Source: CAYUKK01 sp964445305
GTDB lineage: Bacteria > Acidobacteriota > Aminicenantia > Aminicenantales > UBA8522
Direction: 5' to 3'
DNA length: 11,584 bases
Assembly (NCBI GenBank): GCA_964445305.1
Contig: CAYUKK010000102.1
Coordinates: forward strand, 1 to 11,584
Shown here in pieces: positions 1 to 7,088 of this stretch (its first letter is position 1; the number at the start of each line of letters is the position of its first letter). A model generated the notes under the pieces. The model did no database searches and was not told the DNA's origin. It saw only the letters and a program-made list of their open reading frames with translations. Position numbers and translations under genes: made by a program.

Positions 1-51
1 GTTGATGACGTGATCGAAGAAATTTTCAGTCGCTTTTGCGTCGGGAAATGA
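1..51 (+). CDS. mnmE: MnmE (TrmE) tRNA modification GTPase, C-terminal end only
   Basis: Only the last 16 codons and the TGA stop (49-51) are in the window. The frame reads VDDVIEEIFSRFCVGK and then stops. MnmE proteins characteristically end in a C-[ILV]-G-K motif whose cysteine is functionally important; here it is CVGK after an IFSRF stretch, as in the family. MnmE is the GTPase partner of MnmG in making 5-(carboxy)aminomethyl-uridine at the tRNA wobble position, and the next gene is mnmG, which supports the call. The stop overlaps the mnmG start as ATGA. The identification rests on a short piece plus context, but both agree. Confidence 0.85.
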   Translation, partial: VDDVIEEIFSRFCVGK

Positions 52-1913
52 AGTCGGCCAGCTCCTCAGCTTATGATTTTGACATCATCGTTGTCGGCGC
101 GGGTCACGCCGGTTGCGAAGCTGCTTTCGCCGCCAGCAAGATGGGGCTGCGAACAATGCTCATCACCATTCATTTGGAAACCATTGCCCAGATGTCTTGT
201 AACCCGGCGATAGGCGGCCTGGCCAAAGGCCATCTCGTACGGGAGATTGACGCGCTTGGGGGGCTAATGGGGCTTTTGGCTGACGAAACTGGAATTCAGT
301 TCAGGCTCCTCAATCGGAGTCGAGGTGGGGCTGTCCAGGCGCCGAGAGCGCAGTGCGATAAGGCTCTTTATCGGTTGACAATGAAAAAATGGCTGGAGGA
401 CACAGAGAGCCTGACCCTTTTTCAGGGTATTGTCACCGACATTCTTATCTCCAGAGAAAGAGTGCAGGGCGTTAGGTTGCTCGACGGAAACAATTTTTCC
501 AGCCGAGCAGTTATCATCACTCCCGGGACCTTTCTCAACGGGCTCATCCATATGGGCCTCCATTCCTACGCGGCTGGGAGAGCCAACGAACCAGCTGCTG
601 TCGAACTCAGCCAGTCTCTGAGAAGATTAGGTTTAAAAATGTTCAGGCTGAAAACGGGAACGCCCATGCGTCTCGACAAGAACACCATCCATTGGCGAGC
701 TTTTACCCCGCAGCCTGGAGACGACGTTCCGGTTCCGTTTTCTTTCCGCACCCGGCGGCCCCTCGAAAATAAGGTGGTCTGTCATCTCGGGTACACGAAC
801 GCCCGCACCCACGAGGTCATTCGGAGGAACCTGGACAAATCCCCGCTTTACTCCGGGAGAATCACCGGCATTGGGCCTCGGTATTGTCCTTCGATTGAGG
901 ATAAAGTCGTCAAGTTTCCCCATCATGAGAGACATCAGTTTTTTCTCGAGCCAGAGGGCTTGAATACAGCAGAAATCTATGTGAATGGACTTTCCTCCAG
1001 CCTTCCCCTCGAAGTCCAGAGAGAAATCTTGCAGACCATCCCAGGGCTTGAAGAAGCCAAGATACTCCGGCCAGCCTATGGCATTGAGTACGACGCCGTT
1101 TCGCCGACTGAATTGAAACCCACCCTGGAAACGCGCGCTATCGAGAACCTGTATTTAGCCGGACAAATCAACGGCACGTCTGGCTATGAGGAGGCAGCTG
1201 CCCAAGGACTGATGGCCGGGATTAATGCCAGCCTCAAGCTCCAGAAAAGAGCACCACTTGTCCTTCGGCGGGACGAGGCCTATATCGGCGTGCTTATTGA
1301 CGACCTTGTCACAAAGGGCGTAGAGGAGCCCTACCGTCTCTTTACCTCGAGGGCAGAATACAGGTTGAACCTCCGAGCCGATAACGCTGATCAGAGGCTG
1401 ACCGATTATGGCTATGAGCTGGGACTCATCGATAAAGAAGATTATCAGGCATTTCTTGAGAAAAAAGAGCGGCTGGCGCGCGTCCATGTTTACCTCAGGG
1501 GAAAGACGGTGCAGCCTGAGGGAGAAGAAAAAATCTCTTTGGAGGCGTGGCTAAAAAAACCTCATGTGCGGATGGAAAATGTGTTAGAATATACAAAACT
1601 TCCTGTGGAATTGACGGCCGAGGAGATGAGAGCGGTCGAATCAGAAATCAAGTACGAAGGTTATATCAGGCGGCAGGAAAAAGAGATTGCGCGGTTGAGG
1701 AAGATGGACAGGATGAGGATTCCGTCCGGGCTGGATTTCCAGGCCATCCCCGGCCTTACCCGGGAGGCCGTGGAAAAACTCAATAAAATAAAGCCTAAAA
1801 CGGTGGGCGAACTGAGAAGGATTTCCGGAATAACGCCGGCTGCTGTCGTTAATATTTCCCTCTATCTCCAGTCTCGGCGAAAAAGAAAAGGCAAAATCCC
1901 GAGTTTCACGTGA
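48..1913 (+). CDS. mnmG: MnmG (GidA), FAD-dependent tRNA wobble-uridine modification enzyme
   Basis: The protein is 621 aa, the usual length. With MnmE it installs the (carboxy)aminomethyl group at C5 of wobble U34, using FAD, NADH, a folate one-carbon unit and glycine or ammonium. The N-terminal FAD-binding Rossmann motif VVGAGHAGCEAA is at residues 15-26. It is followed by the family signatures SCNPAIGGLAKGHLVREIDA, GTFLNGLIHMG, RLKTGTPMRLD, and AGQINGTSGYEEAAAQG near residue 370. EEPYRLFTSRAEYRL lies near 425. The helical C-terminal region that binds MnmE/tRNA (IPGL... and RISGITPAA) is near 563-610. The ATG at 48 overlaps the mnmE stop (ATGA) and places the Rossmann motif normally. A TTG at 36 is in frame but would only add four residues. 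No good ribosome site is visible, so translational coupling to mnmE is likely. The stop codon lies inside a parS site. Confidence 0.97.
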   Translation: MKSASSSAYDFDIIVVGAGHAGCEAAFAASKMGLRTMLITIHLETIAQMSCNPAIGGLAKGHLVREIDALGGLMGLLADETGIQFRLLNRSRGGAVQAPRAQCDKALYRLTMKKWLEDTESLTLFQGIVTDILISRERVQGVRLLDGNNFSSRAVIITPGTFLNGLIHMGLHSYAAGRANEPAAVELSQSLRRLGLKMFRLKTGTPMRLDKNTIHWRAFTPQPGDDVPVPFSFRTRRPLENKVVCHLGYTNARTHEVIRRNLDKSPLYSGRITGIGPRYCPSIEDKVVKFPHHERHQFFLEPEGLNTAEIYVNGLSSSLPLEVQREILQTIPGLEEAKILRPAYGIEYDAVSPTELKPTLETRAIENLYLAGQINGTSGYEEAAAQGLMAGINASLKLQKRAPLVLRRDEAYIGVLIDDLVTKGVEEPYRLFTSRAEYRLNLRADNADQRLTDYGYELGLIDKEDYQAFLEKKERLARVHVYLRGKTVQPEGEEKISLEAWLKKPHVRMENVLEYTKLPVELTAEEMRAVESEIKYEGYIRRQEKEIARLRKMDRMRIPSGLDFQAIPGLTREAVEKLNKIKPKTVGELRRISGITPAAVVNISLYLQSRRKRKGKIPSFT

Positions 1914-1917
1914 AACA
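1902..1917. promoter_or_regulatory. parS centromere site for ParB
   Basis: The sequence AGTTTCACGTGAAACA matches the widely conserved chromosomal parS consensus TGTTTCACGTGAAACA at 15 of 16 positions. It contains a perfect 14-bp palindrome at 1903-1916. It covers the mnmG stop codon (1911-1913) and ends on the A of the parA ATG (1917). It occupies the place where a parA ribosome binding site would be. The adjacent parAB genes encode its expected ligands. ParB is known to load at parS as a CTP-dependent clamp and spread along flanking DNA. That this particular site works is inferred from sequence and context. No second copy was seen in the window. Confidence 0.9.
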
Positions 1918-2672
1918 TGGGCAGGGTTATCGCTATCGCTAATCAGAAAGGTGGAGTCGGAAAGACAACTACCGCGGTCAACTTAGCTGCTTCTCTTGCC
2001 CTGAAGAACAGAAGGACCCTCATTCTCGACCTCGACCCTCAGGGAATGGCAACTGCGAGTCTTGGGAAAAAGAAAGAGGCCAATAGGGGGATTTATCAGG
2101 CATTGATGAACGGTCAGGATATTATGGAGCTTATTCAGGGAACGGGGCTCGACAACTGCTACCTTTGTCCTTGTTCCCCCGAGCTGGCCGGGGCTGAGGT
2201 TGAGCTTTTCTCCATGCCCGACAGGGAAAAAAAGCTCAGCCAAGCCATGGAAAAGATGAAACACCAGTTTCATTTTATCCTCATCGACTGTCCGCCGTCG
2301 CTCGGGTTCCTGACGATCAACGCTCTGACAGCCGCCCATTCGGTCCTCATTCCCATCCAGTGTGAGTTCCTGTGCATGGAAGGAATACCTGATTTGCTCT
2401 CCTTGTTTGACCAAGTGAGAACCTATTTTAACCCCTCTCTTTCCATTGAAGGGATTGTCCTGACGATGTATGACGAGCGGACAAACCTCGCCAAGCAGGT
2501 AGCAGAAGAGATTCGGCGGTCACTCAGAGCAATAGTCTTTGAGGCGGTTATCCCGAGGAGCGTGCGGCTGGCTGAAGCGCCGAGCTTTGGCCAGCCCATT
2601 GTCCTTTACGATATCAAGTCCAGGGGAGCAGAAGCTTACCTTAGACTGGCTCAGGAGATACTGAGAAAATGA
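1917..2672 (+). CDS. parA: ParA/Soj chromosome-partitioning ATPase
   Basis: This 251-aa protein is a ParA-family P-loop ATPase without an N-terminal DNA-binding extension, the small chromosomal (Soj) type. The deviant Walker A KGGVGKTTT is at residues 11-19, with signature lysine K11 and P-loop lysine K16. The A' motif is LDLDPQGMAT near 37-46, and Walker B LIDCPPSLGF contains D124. The PRSVRLAEAPSFGQP stretch near the end corresponds to the conserved region carrying arginines implicated in non-specific DNA binding. ATP-bound dimers coat the nucleoid and ParB-parS complexes move along them. One oddity is Met44 where DPQGN(A/S)T normally has Asn. The ATG lies 3 nt after the mnmG stop with parS between, and no Shine-Dalgarno sequence is visible, so coupling to mnmG is likely. 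The stop overlaps parB as ATGA. Confidence 0.96.
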   Translation: MGRVIAIANQKGGVGKTTTAVNLAASLALKNRRTLILDLDPQGMATASLGKKKEANRGIYQALMNGQDIMELIQGTGLDNCYLCPCSPELAGAEVELFSMPDREKKLSQAMEKMKHQFHFILIDCPPSLGFLTINALTAAHSVLIPIQCEFLCMEGIPDLLSLFDQVRTYFNPSLSIEGIVLTMYDERTNLAKQVAEEIRRSLRAIVFEAVIPRSVRLAEAPSFGQPIVLYDIKSRGAEAYLRLAQEILRK

Positions 2673-3517
2673 CGAAAAAAGCACTGGGGAAAGGCTTGGG
2701 CGTTTTCCTGCCCGATGATTATGGGATTCTCAAGGATGAGCGGTATGCGGAAGTCGACATCGCAGCCGTCGTCCCTAACCCCGCTCAACCCCGATTGAAG
2801 TTTGATTCTCGGGCCATCGAAGAACTCGCCCAATCCATCAAGGAAACGGGAATTATCCAGCCTCTCTTGGTTACGCCAGAGGACGACCACTACAGGATCA
2901 TTGTTGGCGAGCGAAGATGGCGAGCAGCTCAAAAAGCGGGACTGAAAAAAATCCCCGTACTCATCCGCTCCATTCCGAAAGACAAGGAACTGGAGGTTTC
3001 CCTTATCGAAAATTTGCATCGGGAGGACCTCAACCCTCTCGAAATCGCGCTTGTCTACAGGCGGCTGATTGACGAGCTGGGGTATACCCATGAGGAGCTG
3101 GCAACTCGAGTCGGAAAAGACAGGACCTCCGTAACGAATTATCTTCGGCTGCTCGCTCTTCCCCAGGCTGTTCAGGAGTGTCTTGCCGAGAACAGGATTT
3201 CGATGGGGCATGCTCGGGCTCTCGTTTCTCTTGAGAATGCCGAGCTCCAGGAAGCGGTAACGCGGAAAATCCTCGACCGGGACCTGACCGTGAGAGAAGT
3301 GGAGAGGCTGGTCGCCCGGCTGAAGAAAGGGCCCATAAGACCCAGACAAAAGGAGTTTGACCCCGACTTAAAAGCAGTAGAGGAAGACCTGATCCGCACA
3401 CTCGGGACGAAGGTGGCCATCTCGGGAAGCCAGAAGAGAGGGATGATCAGGATTTTCTACTTCTCTCTGGATGACTTGAACAGGATTTATGAAAAAATCA
3501 AAGGAGAAAGGGCATGA
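2669..3517 (+). CDS. parB: ParB/Spo0J, parS-binding CTPase
   Basis: The protein is 282 aa, the usual size. The basic N-terminal peptide (KKALGKGLGVFL, residues 3-14) matches the segment that in the family stimulates ParA ATPase. The ParB/Srx CTP-binding domain (about 26-127) has GERRWRAAQKAGL at 80-92 and LIENLHREDLNPLE at 112-125. These correspond to the CTP-contacting and arginine motifs, with His117 where Gln is common. A helix-turn-helix that recognises parS follows (THEELATRVGKDRTSVTNYL, about 140-160). Residues 222-282 form the basic linker and C-terminal dimerisation domain. AGGAG at 2653-2657 precedes the ATG, which overlaps the parA stop. A near-consensus parS lies 750 bp upstream. 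All domains appear intact. Confidence 0.96.
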   Translation: MTKKALGKGLGVFLPDDYGILKDERYAEVDIAAVVPNPAQPRLKFDSRAIEELAQSIKETGIIQPLLVTPEDDHYRIIVGERRWRAAQKAGLKKIPVLIRSIPKDKELEVSLIENLHREDLNPLEIALVYRRLIDELGYTHEELATRVGKDRTSVTNYLRLLALPQAVQECLAENRISMGHARALVSLENAELQEAVTRKILDRDLTVREVERLVARLKKGPIRPRQKEFDPDLKAVEEDLIRTLGTKVAISGSQKRGMIRIFYFSLDDLNRIYEKIKGERA

Positions 3518-3912
3518 AGGACAAGAAGAAGGAATACGATTCGGACAAGATTACGGGTTTCTTTGACAGGGATACAGAGTTCCAGGGAGACCTCTCGTTC
3601 AAAGGGTCTTTTCGCATCGATGGCCATTTCAAAGGCAAGATCACATCAGATTCCCTGTTGATCATCGGCGAAGAGGGAAAGGTGGAGGCGGATGTGAGAG
3701 TGGGGTTCCTGGTCATCAACGGCGAGGTAAAAGGGAACATCCAGGCAACGGACAAGGTAGAAATCCACTCTCGGGGCCGGGTCATCGGAACGCTCAGCAC
3801 GCCTCGATTAGCGGTCGAGGAAGGGGCGTATATCGAGGCTAATTGTCTGGCTGGCGAGCATGTCTCTTTTCGTGGTGATGAAACGCCGGCCAAGCAAGGA
3901 CCCGAATCTTGA
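3514..3912 (+). CDS. Bactofilin (polymer-forming cytoskeletal protein)
   Basis: This 132-aa protein has no signal peptide or membrane helix. A short charged N-terminal tail (residues 1-18) precedes the bactofilin right-handed beta-helix, seen as repeating hydrophobic-glycine turns: DTEFQGDLSFKGSFRIDGHF, LLIIGEEGKVEADVRVGFLV, INGEVKGNIQATDKVEI, RGRVIGTLSTPRLAVEEGAY. These match the core family pattern. Bactofilins polymerise without nucleotide into filaments that act as scaffolds for polar, stalk or cell-wall functions. AAGGAG at 3501-3506 lies 7 nt before the ATG, which overlaps the parB stop, so it should be co-translated with parAB. In Myxococcus xanthus bactofilins position the ParABS machinery, so a segregation role is a reasonable inference here. 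A role in envelope synthesis, given the downstream KDO genes, is the alternative. Confidence 0.92.
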   Translation: MKDKKKEYDSDKITGFFDRDTEFQGDLSFKGSFRIDGHFKGKITSDSLLIIGEEGKVEADVRVGFLVINGEVKGNIQATDKVEIHSRGRVIGTLSTPRLAVEEGAYIEANCLAGEHVSFRGDETPAKQGPES

Positions 3913-4634
3913 GAAAAGCGGCGGTCGTCATCCCCTCCCGTTACCAGTCCAGTCGCTTTCCCGGTAAGCCCCTTGCCCCTATTTTGGGAAAGCCAATGAT
4001 TCAGTGGGTTTATGAGGGTGTTGGCCGGGCAAAGTGCGTGGACAGGATTATCATTGCCACGGATGATGAACGAATCAAGCAGGTGGCTCAAAGCTTTGGC
4101 GCCGAAGTGGTAATGACATCAGCCCGGCATCAGACTGGAACAGACCGAGTGGCTGAGGTCGCTGGCCAACTCGACAGTGCCTTGATCATAAACGTCCAGG
4201 CCGATGAACCACTTATCCAGGGCGAGATGGTCGATTCTCTTGTCCTCGTGCTTCAGGAGAAGAATGTGTCCGTAGCTTCCCTGATGGCGAGAATAGAGGA
4301 CATGGAGCTTATCCATAACCCGAATATCGTCAAGGTTGTGGTCGATAACGACGGGTTTTCTCTTTATTTTTCCAGAGCGCCTATTCCCTTTGGAGCGTCG
4401 AGCTTCTTTTTCCAGCACATCGGCTGCTACGGCTTCAGGCGCGAAGTTTTGTTCGAGTTTGTCCGGATGCGCCGCTCGAAGCTTGAAGAGATGGAGAAAC
4501 TGGAACAGCTTCGGGCGCTTGAAAACGGGTATAAGATTCGGATGGTCGAAGTGGCTCAACCGCTCTTGAGTGTGGACACGCCCGAAGATATAATCAAGGT
4601 CGAGAATTTCCTCCGAGAGCGTCGAAATGGCTAG
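3909..4634 (+). CDS. kdsB: KdsB, CMP-KDO synthetase (3-deoxy-manno-octulosonate cytidylyltransferase)
   Basis: The protein is 241 aa. It transfers CMP from CTP to KDO, giving the activated CMP-KDO that WaaA uses to build the LPS inner core; it acts in the cytosol. The nucleotidyltransferase signature IPSRYQSSRFPGKPL is at residues 8-22. Further motifs are IIIATDDERI (47-56), GTDRVAEVA (77-85) and NVQADEPLI (95-103, with Mg-binding D99). YFSRAPIPF, IGCYGFRREVL, KLEQLRALENGY and VDTPEDI follow, all typical of KdsB. Ala98 replaces the Gly usual in NxQGDEP. The start is a TTG overlapping the bactofilin stop (TTGA), with AAGGA at 3896-3900, 8 nt upstream. No other start lies before the catalytic loop in that position. 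The stop overlaps pyrG by 8 nt. Confidence 0.95.
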   Translation: MRKAAVVIPSRYQSSRFPGKPLAPILGKPMIQWVYEGVGRAKCVDRIIIATDDERIKQVAQSFGAEVVMTSARHQTGTDRVAEVAGQLDSALIINVQADEPLIQGEMVDSLVLVLQEKNVSVASLMARIEDMELIHNPNIVKVVVDNDGFSLYFSRAPIPFGASSFFFQHIGCYGFRREVLFEFVRMRRSKLEEMEKLEQLRALENGYKIRMVEVAQPLLSVDTPEDIIKVENFLRERRNG

Positions 4635-6267
4635 GACAAAGTTTATCTTCGTCACCGGCGGCGTTCTCTCGGCCTTGGGCAAGGGGGTGGCGGCAGCGTC
4701 CATCGGCCGACTCCTCGAGAGTCATGGATACAAAATCACGCTTCAAAAGTTTGACCCCTATCTCAACGTCGACCCGGGAACGATGAGCCCTTTCCAGCAC
4801 GGTGAGGTTTACGTGACCGATGACGGCGCGGAGACGGACTTGGACCTCGGCCACTATGAACGGTTCACCTCAACACGGACGACGAGAGCCCATAACTGGA
4901 CAGCCGGAAAGATTTACGAAGCCATCATCCGCAAAGAGAGGAAGGGCGAGTTCCTGGGGAAGACGGTGCAGGTAATTCCTCACGTCACGGATGAAATCAA
5001 GAATGCTTTTGCCGCTGTCTCGAACGACAATGATATCGTCATCGTCGAAATCGGGGGAACAGTTGGCGATATTGAGAGTCAGCCTTTTCTCGAAGCGACA
5101 AGGCAGATGAGGCTCAGCCTCGGACCGGAGAATACTCTATTCGTCCACCTGACTCTTGTCCCCTATGTCCCCACTTCCGGCGAACTCAAAACAAAGCCGA
5201 CTCAGCATAGCGTGCGGGAGCTCAGGGCTATCGGAATTCAGCCGGATATCCTGCTCTGCCGGACCGACCGTTTCCTGACGCCCGATGTCAAGGCGAAGAT
5301 ATCGCTTTTTACCAATGTTCCCCTCGAAGCAGTGATTACGGCCAAGGATGTGGACATCATTTATGAAATCCCGCTCATCTTTGCCTCGGAAGGACTGGAT
5401 ATTTACATCCTCAAGAAGCTCAACCTCCCGGTTCGTCGCCGGAACCTTGGTCGATGGCGCTCTTTTGTCGAGAGGATGAAGAATCCCGGCGACGAAGTCA
5501 CGATCGCGCTTGTGGGCAAATACGCTGGTCTTCATGATTCCTATCTCAGCCTGAAGGAAGCGCTTGTCCATGGTGGCGTCTCCCATGGACTGAAAGTGAA
5601 CATTTGCTGGGTGGAGGCAGAAGATTTGGAGAAGGAGAAGGCGGAGCGAGTCCTGGGCGATAAGGACGGCATCCTGGTTCCGGGTGGGTTTGGTGTGAGG
5701 GGAATAGAGGGTAAGATTCGGGCTATCCGGTTTGCCAGGGAGAATAAAGTGCCGTTTTTTGGCATTTGCCTGGGGATGCAGTGTGCGACCATCGAGTTTT
5801 CGCGAAACGTTGCCAAGCTGGAAAGGGCTAACAGCACCGAGTTTGACCCGACGACGCCGCACAAGATTTTCTTCTTATGGCGGGAGCTCCAGCCTGAACA
5901 TGACCTCGGCGGGACGATGCGGCTCGGTCAGTATGCCTGCGCGCTTCAAAAAGATTCTATATCCTATAGAACATATAGAAAAACTAAGATATACGAGCGG
6001 CACCGCCATCGCTACGAATTCAACCCGGCCTACGAAGACCAGCTGGCTCGGGCAGGACTCTTCTTCGCCGGCCGTAACCCGGAGCACAACCTGGTGGAAA
6101 TCGTCGAGCTTAAAGACCACCCCTGGTTTGTCGGTTGCCAATTCCATCCGGAATTCAAGTCCAAGCCGCTCGCCCCCCATCCGCTTTTCAAAGGCTTTAT
6201 TGGAGCAAGCTATGCTTACCGCCGAGAAAGGTCCAAAAGAAACAAGAGAAATAAGGGTCAGCGCTGA
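4627..6267 (+). CDS. pyrG: PyrG, CTP synthase
   Basis: The protein is 546 aa, standard length. It converts UTP, ATP and glutamine to CTP. The amidoligase domain (about 1-265) has KFIFVTGGVLSALGKG at 5-20, KFDPYLNVDPGTMSPFQHGE and DDGAETDLDLGHYERF. VSNDNDIVIVEIGGTVGDIE lies in the middle. The class I glutamine amidotransferase domain (about 285-530) has VPGGFGVRG, the nucleophile Cys381 in GICLGMQ, and His507/Glu509 in QFHPEF, so the triad is intact. A low-GC segment encodes residues 442-456 just before ERHRHRYEFNP. The last 15 residues (532-546) contain nine Arg/Lys and lie in DNA shared with the start of kdsA. Its place between kdsB and kdsA fits a supply of CTP for CMP-KDO formation. The ribosome site is weak (GAGAG at 4615-4619), suggesting coupling to kdsB. 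Confidence 0.97.
   Translation: MARTKFIFVTGGVLSALGKGVAAASIGRLLESHGYKITLQKFDPYLNVDPGTMSPFQHGEVYVTDDGAETDLDLGHYERFTSTRTTRAHNWTAGKIYEAIIRKERKGEFLGKTVQVIPHVTDEIKNAFAAVSNDNDIVIVEIGGTVGDIESQPFLEATRQMRLSLGPENTLFVHLTLVPYVPTSGELKTKPTQHSVRELRAIGIQPDILLCRTDRFLTPDVKAKISLFTNVPLEAVITAKDVDIIYEIPLIFASEGLDIYILKKLNLPVRRRNLGRWRSFVERMKNPGDEVTIALVGKYAGLHDSYLSLKEALVHGGVSHGLKVNICWVEAEDLEKEKAERVLGDKDGILVPGGFGVRGIEGKIRAIRFARENKVPFFGICLGMQCATIEFSRNVAKLERANSTEFDPTTPHKIFFLWRELQPEHDLGGTMRLGQYACALQKDSISYRTYRKTKIYERHRHRYEFNPAYEDQLARAGLFFAGRNPEHNLVEIVELKDHPWFVGCQFHPEFKSKPLAPHPLFKGFIGASYAYRRERSKRNKRNKGQR
5955..5980. repeat. AT-rich paired inverted and direct repeats inside pyrG
   Basis: TTCTATAT (5955-5962) and ATATAGAA (5973-5980) form a perfect 8-bp inverted repeat with a 10-nt spacer. 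The first arm can also pair with TATAGAA at 5965-5971 (7 bp, 3-nt loop), so two hairpins compete. TATAGAA also occurs twice as a direct repeat (5965-5971 and 5974-5980). The surrounding 44 nt (5951-5994) contain only about ten G or C, in an otherwise GC-rich gene. The segment stays in frame and encodes part of a variable loop before the conserved ERHRHR motif. The function, if any, is unknown; a small insertion or local slippage product is possible. Confidence 0.6.
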
Positions 6268-7075
6268 GGTTGTCGTTGGCGGAGAGACGCCGCTCTTCCT
6301 CATTGCTGGACCCTGTGTCATCGAAAGCGAAGAACACGCCCTCACCCTGGCCCGCGAGCTCAAAGGGATTTGTGGAAGGCTCAGCCTTCCCTTCATTTTC
6401 AAGGCTTCCTATGATAAGGCCAACCGTTCGTCCTTAAGGTCATTCCGGGGGCCGGGTCTGGAAAGAGGTCTCGCCGTCCTCAAGCGGGTGAAGGAGGAGG
6501 TGGGAGTTCCGGTGCTTTCAGATGTCCACGAGACGTCCCAGGTGGAGAAGGCGGCGGCTGTCCTCGATGTCCTCCAGATTCCGGCTTTCCTCTGCCGGCA
6601 AACAGATTTGATCCTGGAAGCGGCGAGAACAGGCAAGGCGGTGAACCTTAAAAAAGGGCAATTCCTTTCCCCCGAAGAGATGGCCAACGCCGTCGAGAAA
6701 GTCCTGAGCCAGGGGAATCAGAAAATTCTCCTCACCGAAAGGGGGACTTTTTTCGGCTACCATAACCTCGTCTTCGATGTCCGCTCCATCCCCATTATGA
6801 AGAGATGGGGTTTTCCGGTCGTCATCGACGCCTCCCATTCTGTCCAGAGACCGGGCGGCATGGGGAAGAGCTCGGGAGGGGAAGCGGAATTCATTCCCCT
6901 CATAGCCCGAACGGGGGTGGCGGCGGGAGCCGACGGTCTCTTCATCGAAGTCCATGAGGAGCCGTCACGGGCCCTCTCCGACCAGCATAACTCACTGAAA
7001 ATAAATGACTTATGGTCGCTACTGCGGTCCGCCCTGGGGATTAAAAAGGCTCTTCTCGAGGCGGAATCGGAATGA
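6212..7075 (+). CDS. kdsA: KdsA, KDO-8-phosphate synthase
   Basis: The protein is 287 aa from the ATG at 6212 (family about 280). It condenses phosphoenolpyruvate with arabinose-5-P to KDO-8-P. The TIM-barrel motifs are LIAGPCVIESEEHAL, FKASYDKANRSS, FRGPGLERGL, DVHETSQVE, AFLCRQTDLI, NLKKGQFLSPEEM, TERGTFFGYHNLV, VIDASHSVQRPGG, FIEVHEEP and ALSDQHNSL. Cys35 in AGPC, plus the His, Glu and Asp of DASH, IEVHEE and LSDQ, are the ligands of the metal-dependent class; the E. coli type has Asn in place of the Cys. GGAG at 6202-6205 lies 6 nt before the ATG. A TTG at 6200 is the only near alternative, and no ATG, GTG or TTG occurs downstream before Cys35. The 56-nt overlap with pyrG is therefore real. 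Upstream in-frame codons are simply pyrG read in another frame. Confidence 0.95.
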   Translation: MLTAEKGPKETREIRVSAEVVVGGETPLFLIAGPCVIESEEHALTLARELKGICGRLSLPFIFKASYDKANRSSLRSFRGPGLERGLAVLKRVKEEVGVPVLSDVHETSQVEKAAAVLDVLQIPAFLCRQTDLILEAARTGKAVNLKKGQFLSPEEMANAVEKVLSQGNQKILLTERGTFFGYHNLVFDVRSIPIMKRWGFPVVIDASHSVQRPGGMGKSSGGEAEFIPLIARTGVAAGADGLFIEVHEEPSRALSDQHNSLKINDLWSLLRSALGIKKALLEAESE

Positions 7076-7088
7076 GGACGGGGAAGCC

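Noticed and set aside
375..380. TTGACA inside mnmG as a promoter -35
   Set aside because: No -10-like hexamer occurs 16-18 nt downstream, and the site is mid-gene on a coupled operon.
2651..3349. Long minus-strand open frame of 232 codons opposite parB
   Set aside because: It is the shadow of a well-conserved parB. The translation has no recognisable domain and is Pro/Arg/Ser rich in the way antisense frames of GC-rich genes are.
4804..4819. Second parS-like ACGTG site in pyrG
   Set aside because: Only about 10 of 16 positions match, and the sequence is dictated by the conserved EVYVTDDG codons.
5732..6211. Upstream extension of the kdsA frame through pyrG
   Set aside because: It is pyrG DNA read in another frame. 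KdsA homology begins only around 6212-6290, and GGAG plus ATG at 6212 gives the normal KdsA length.
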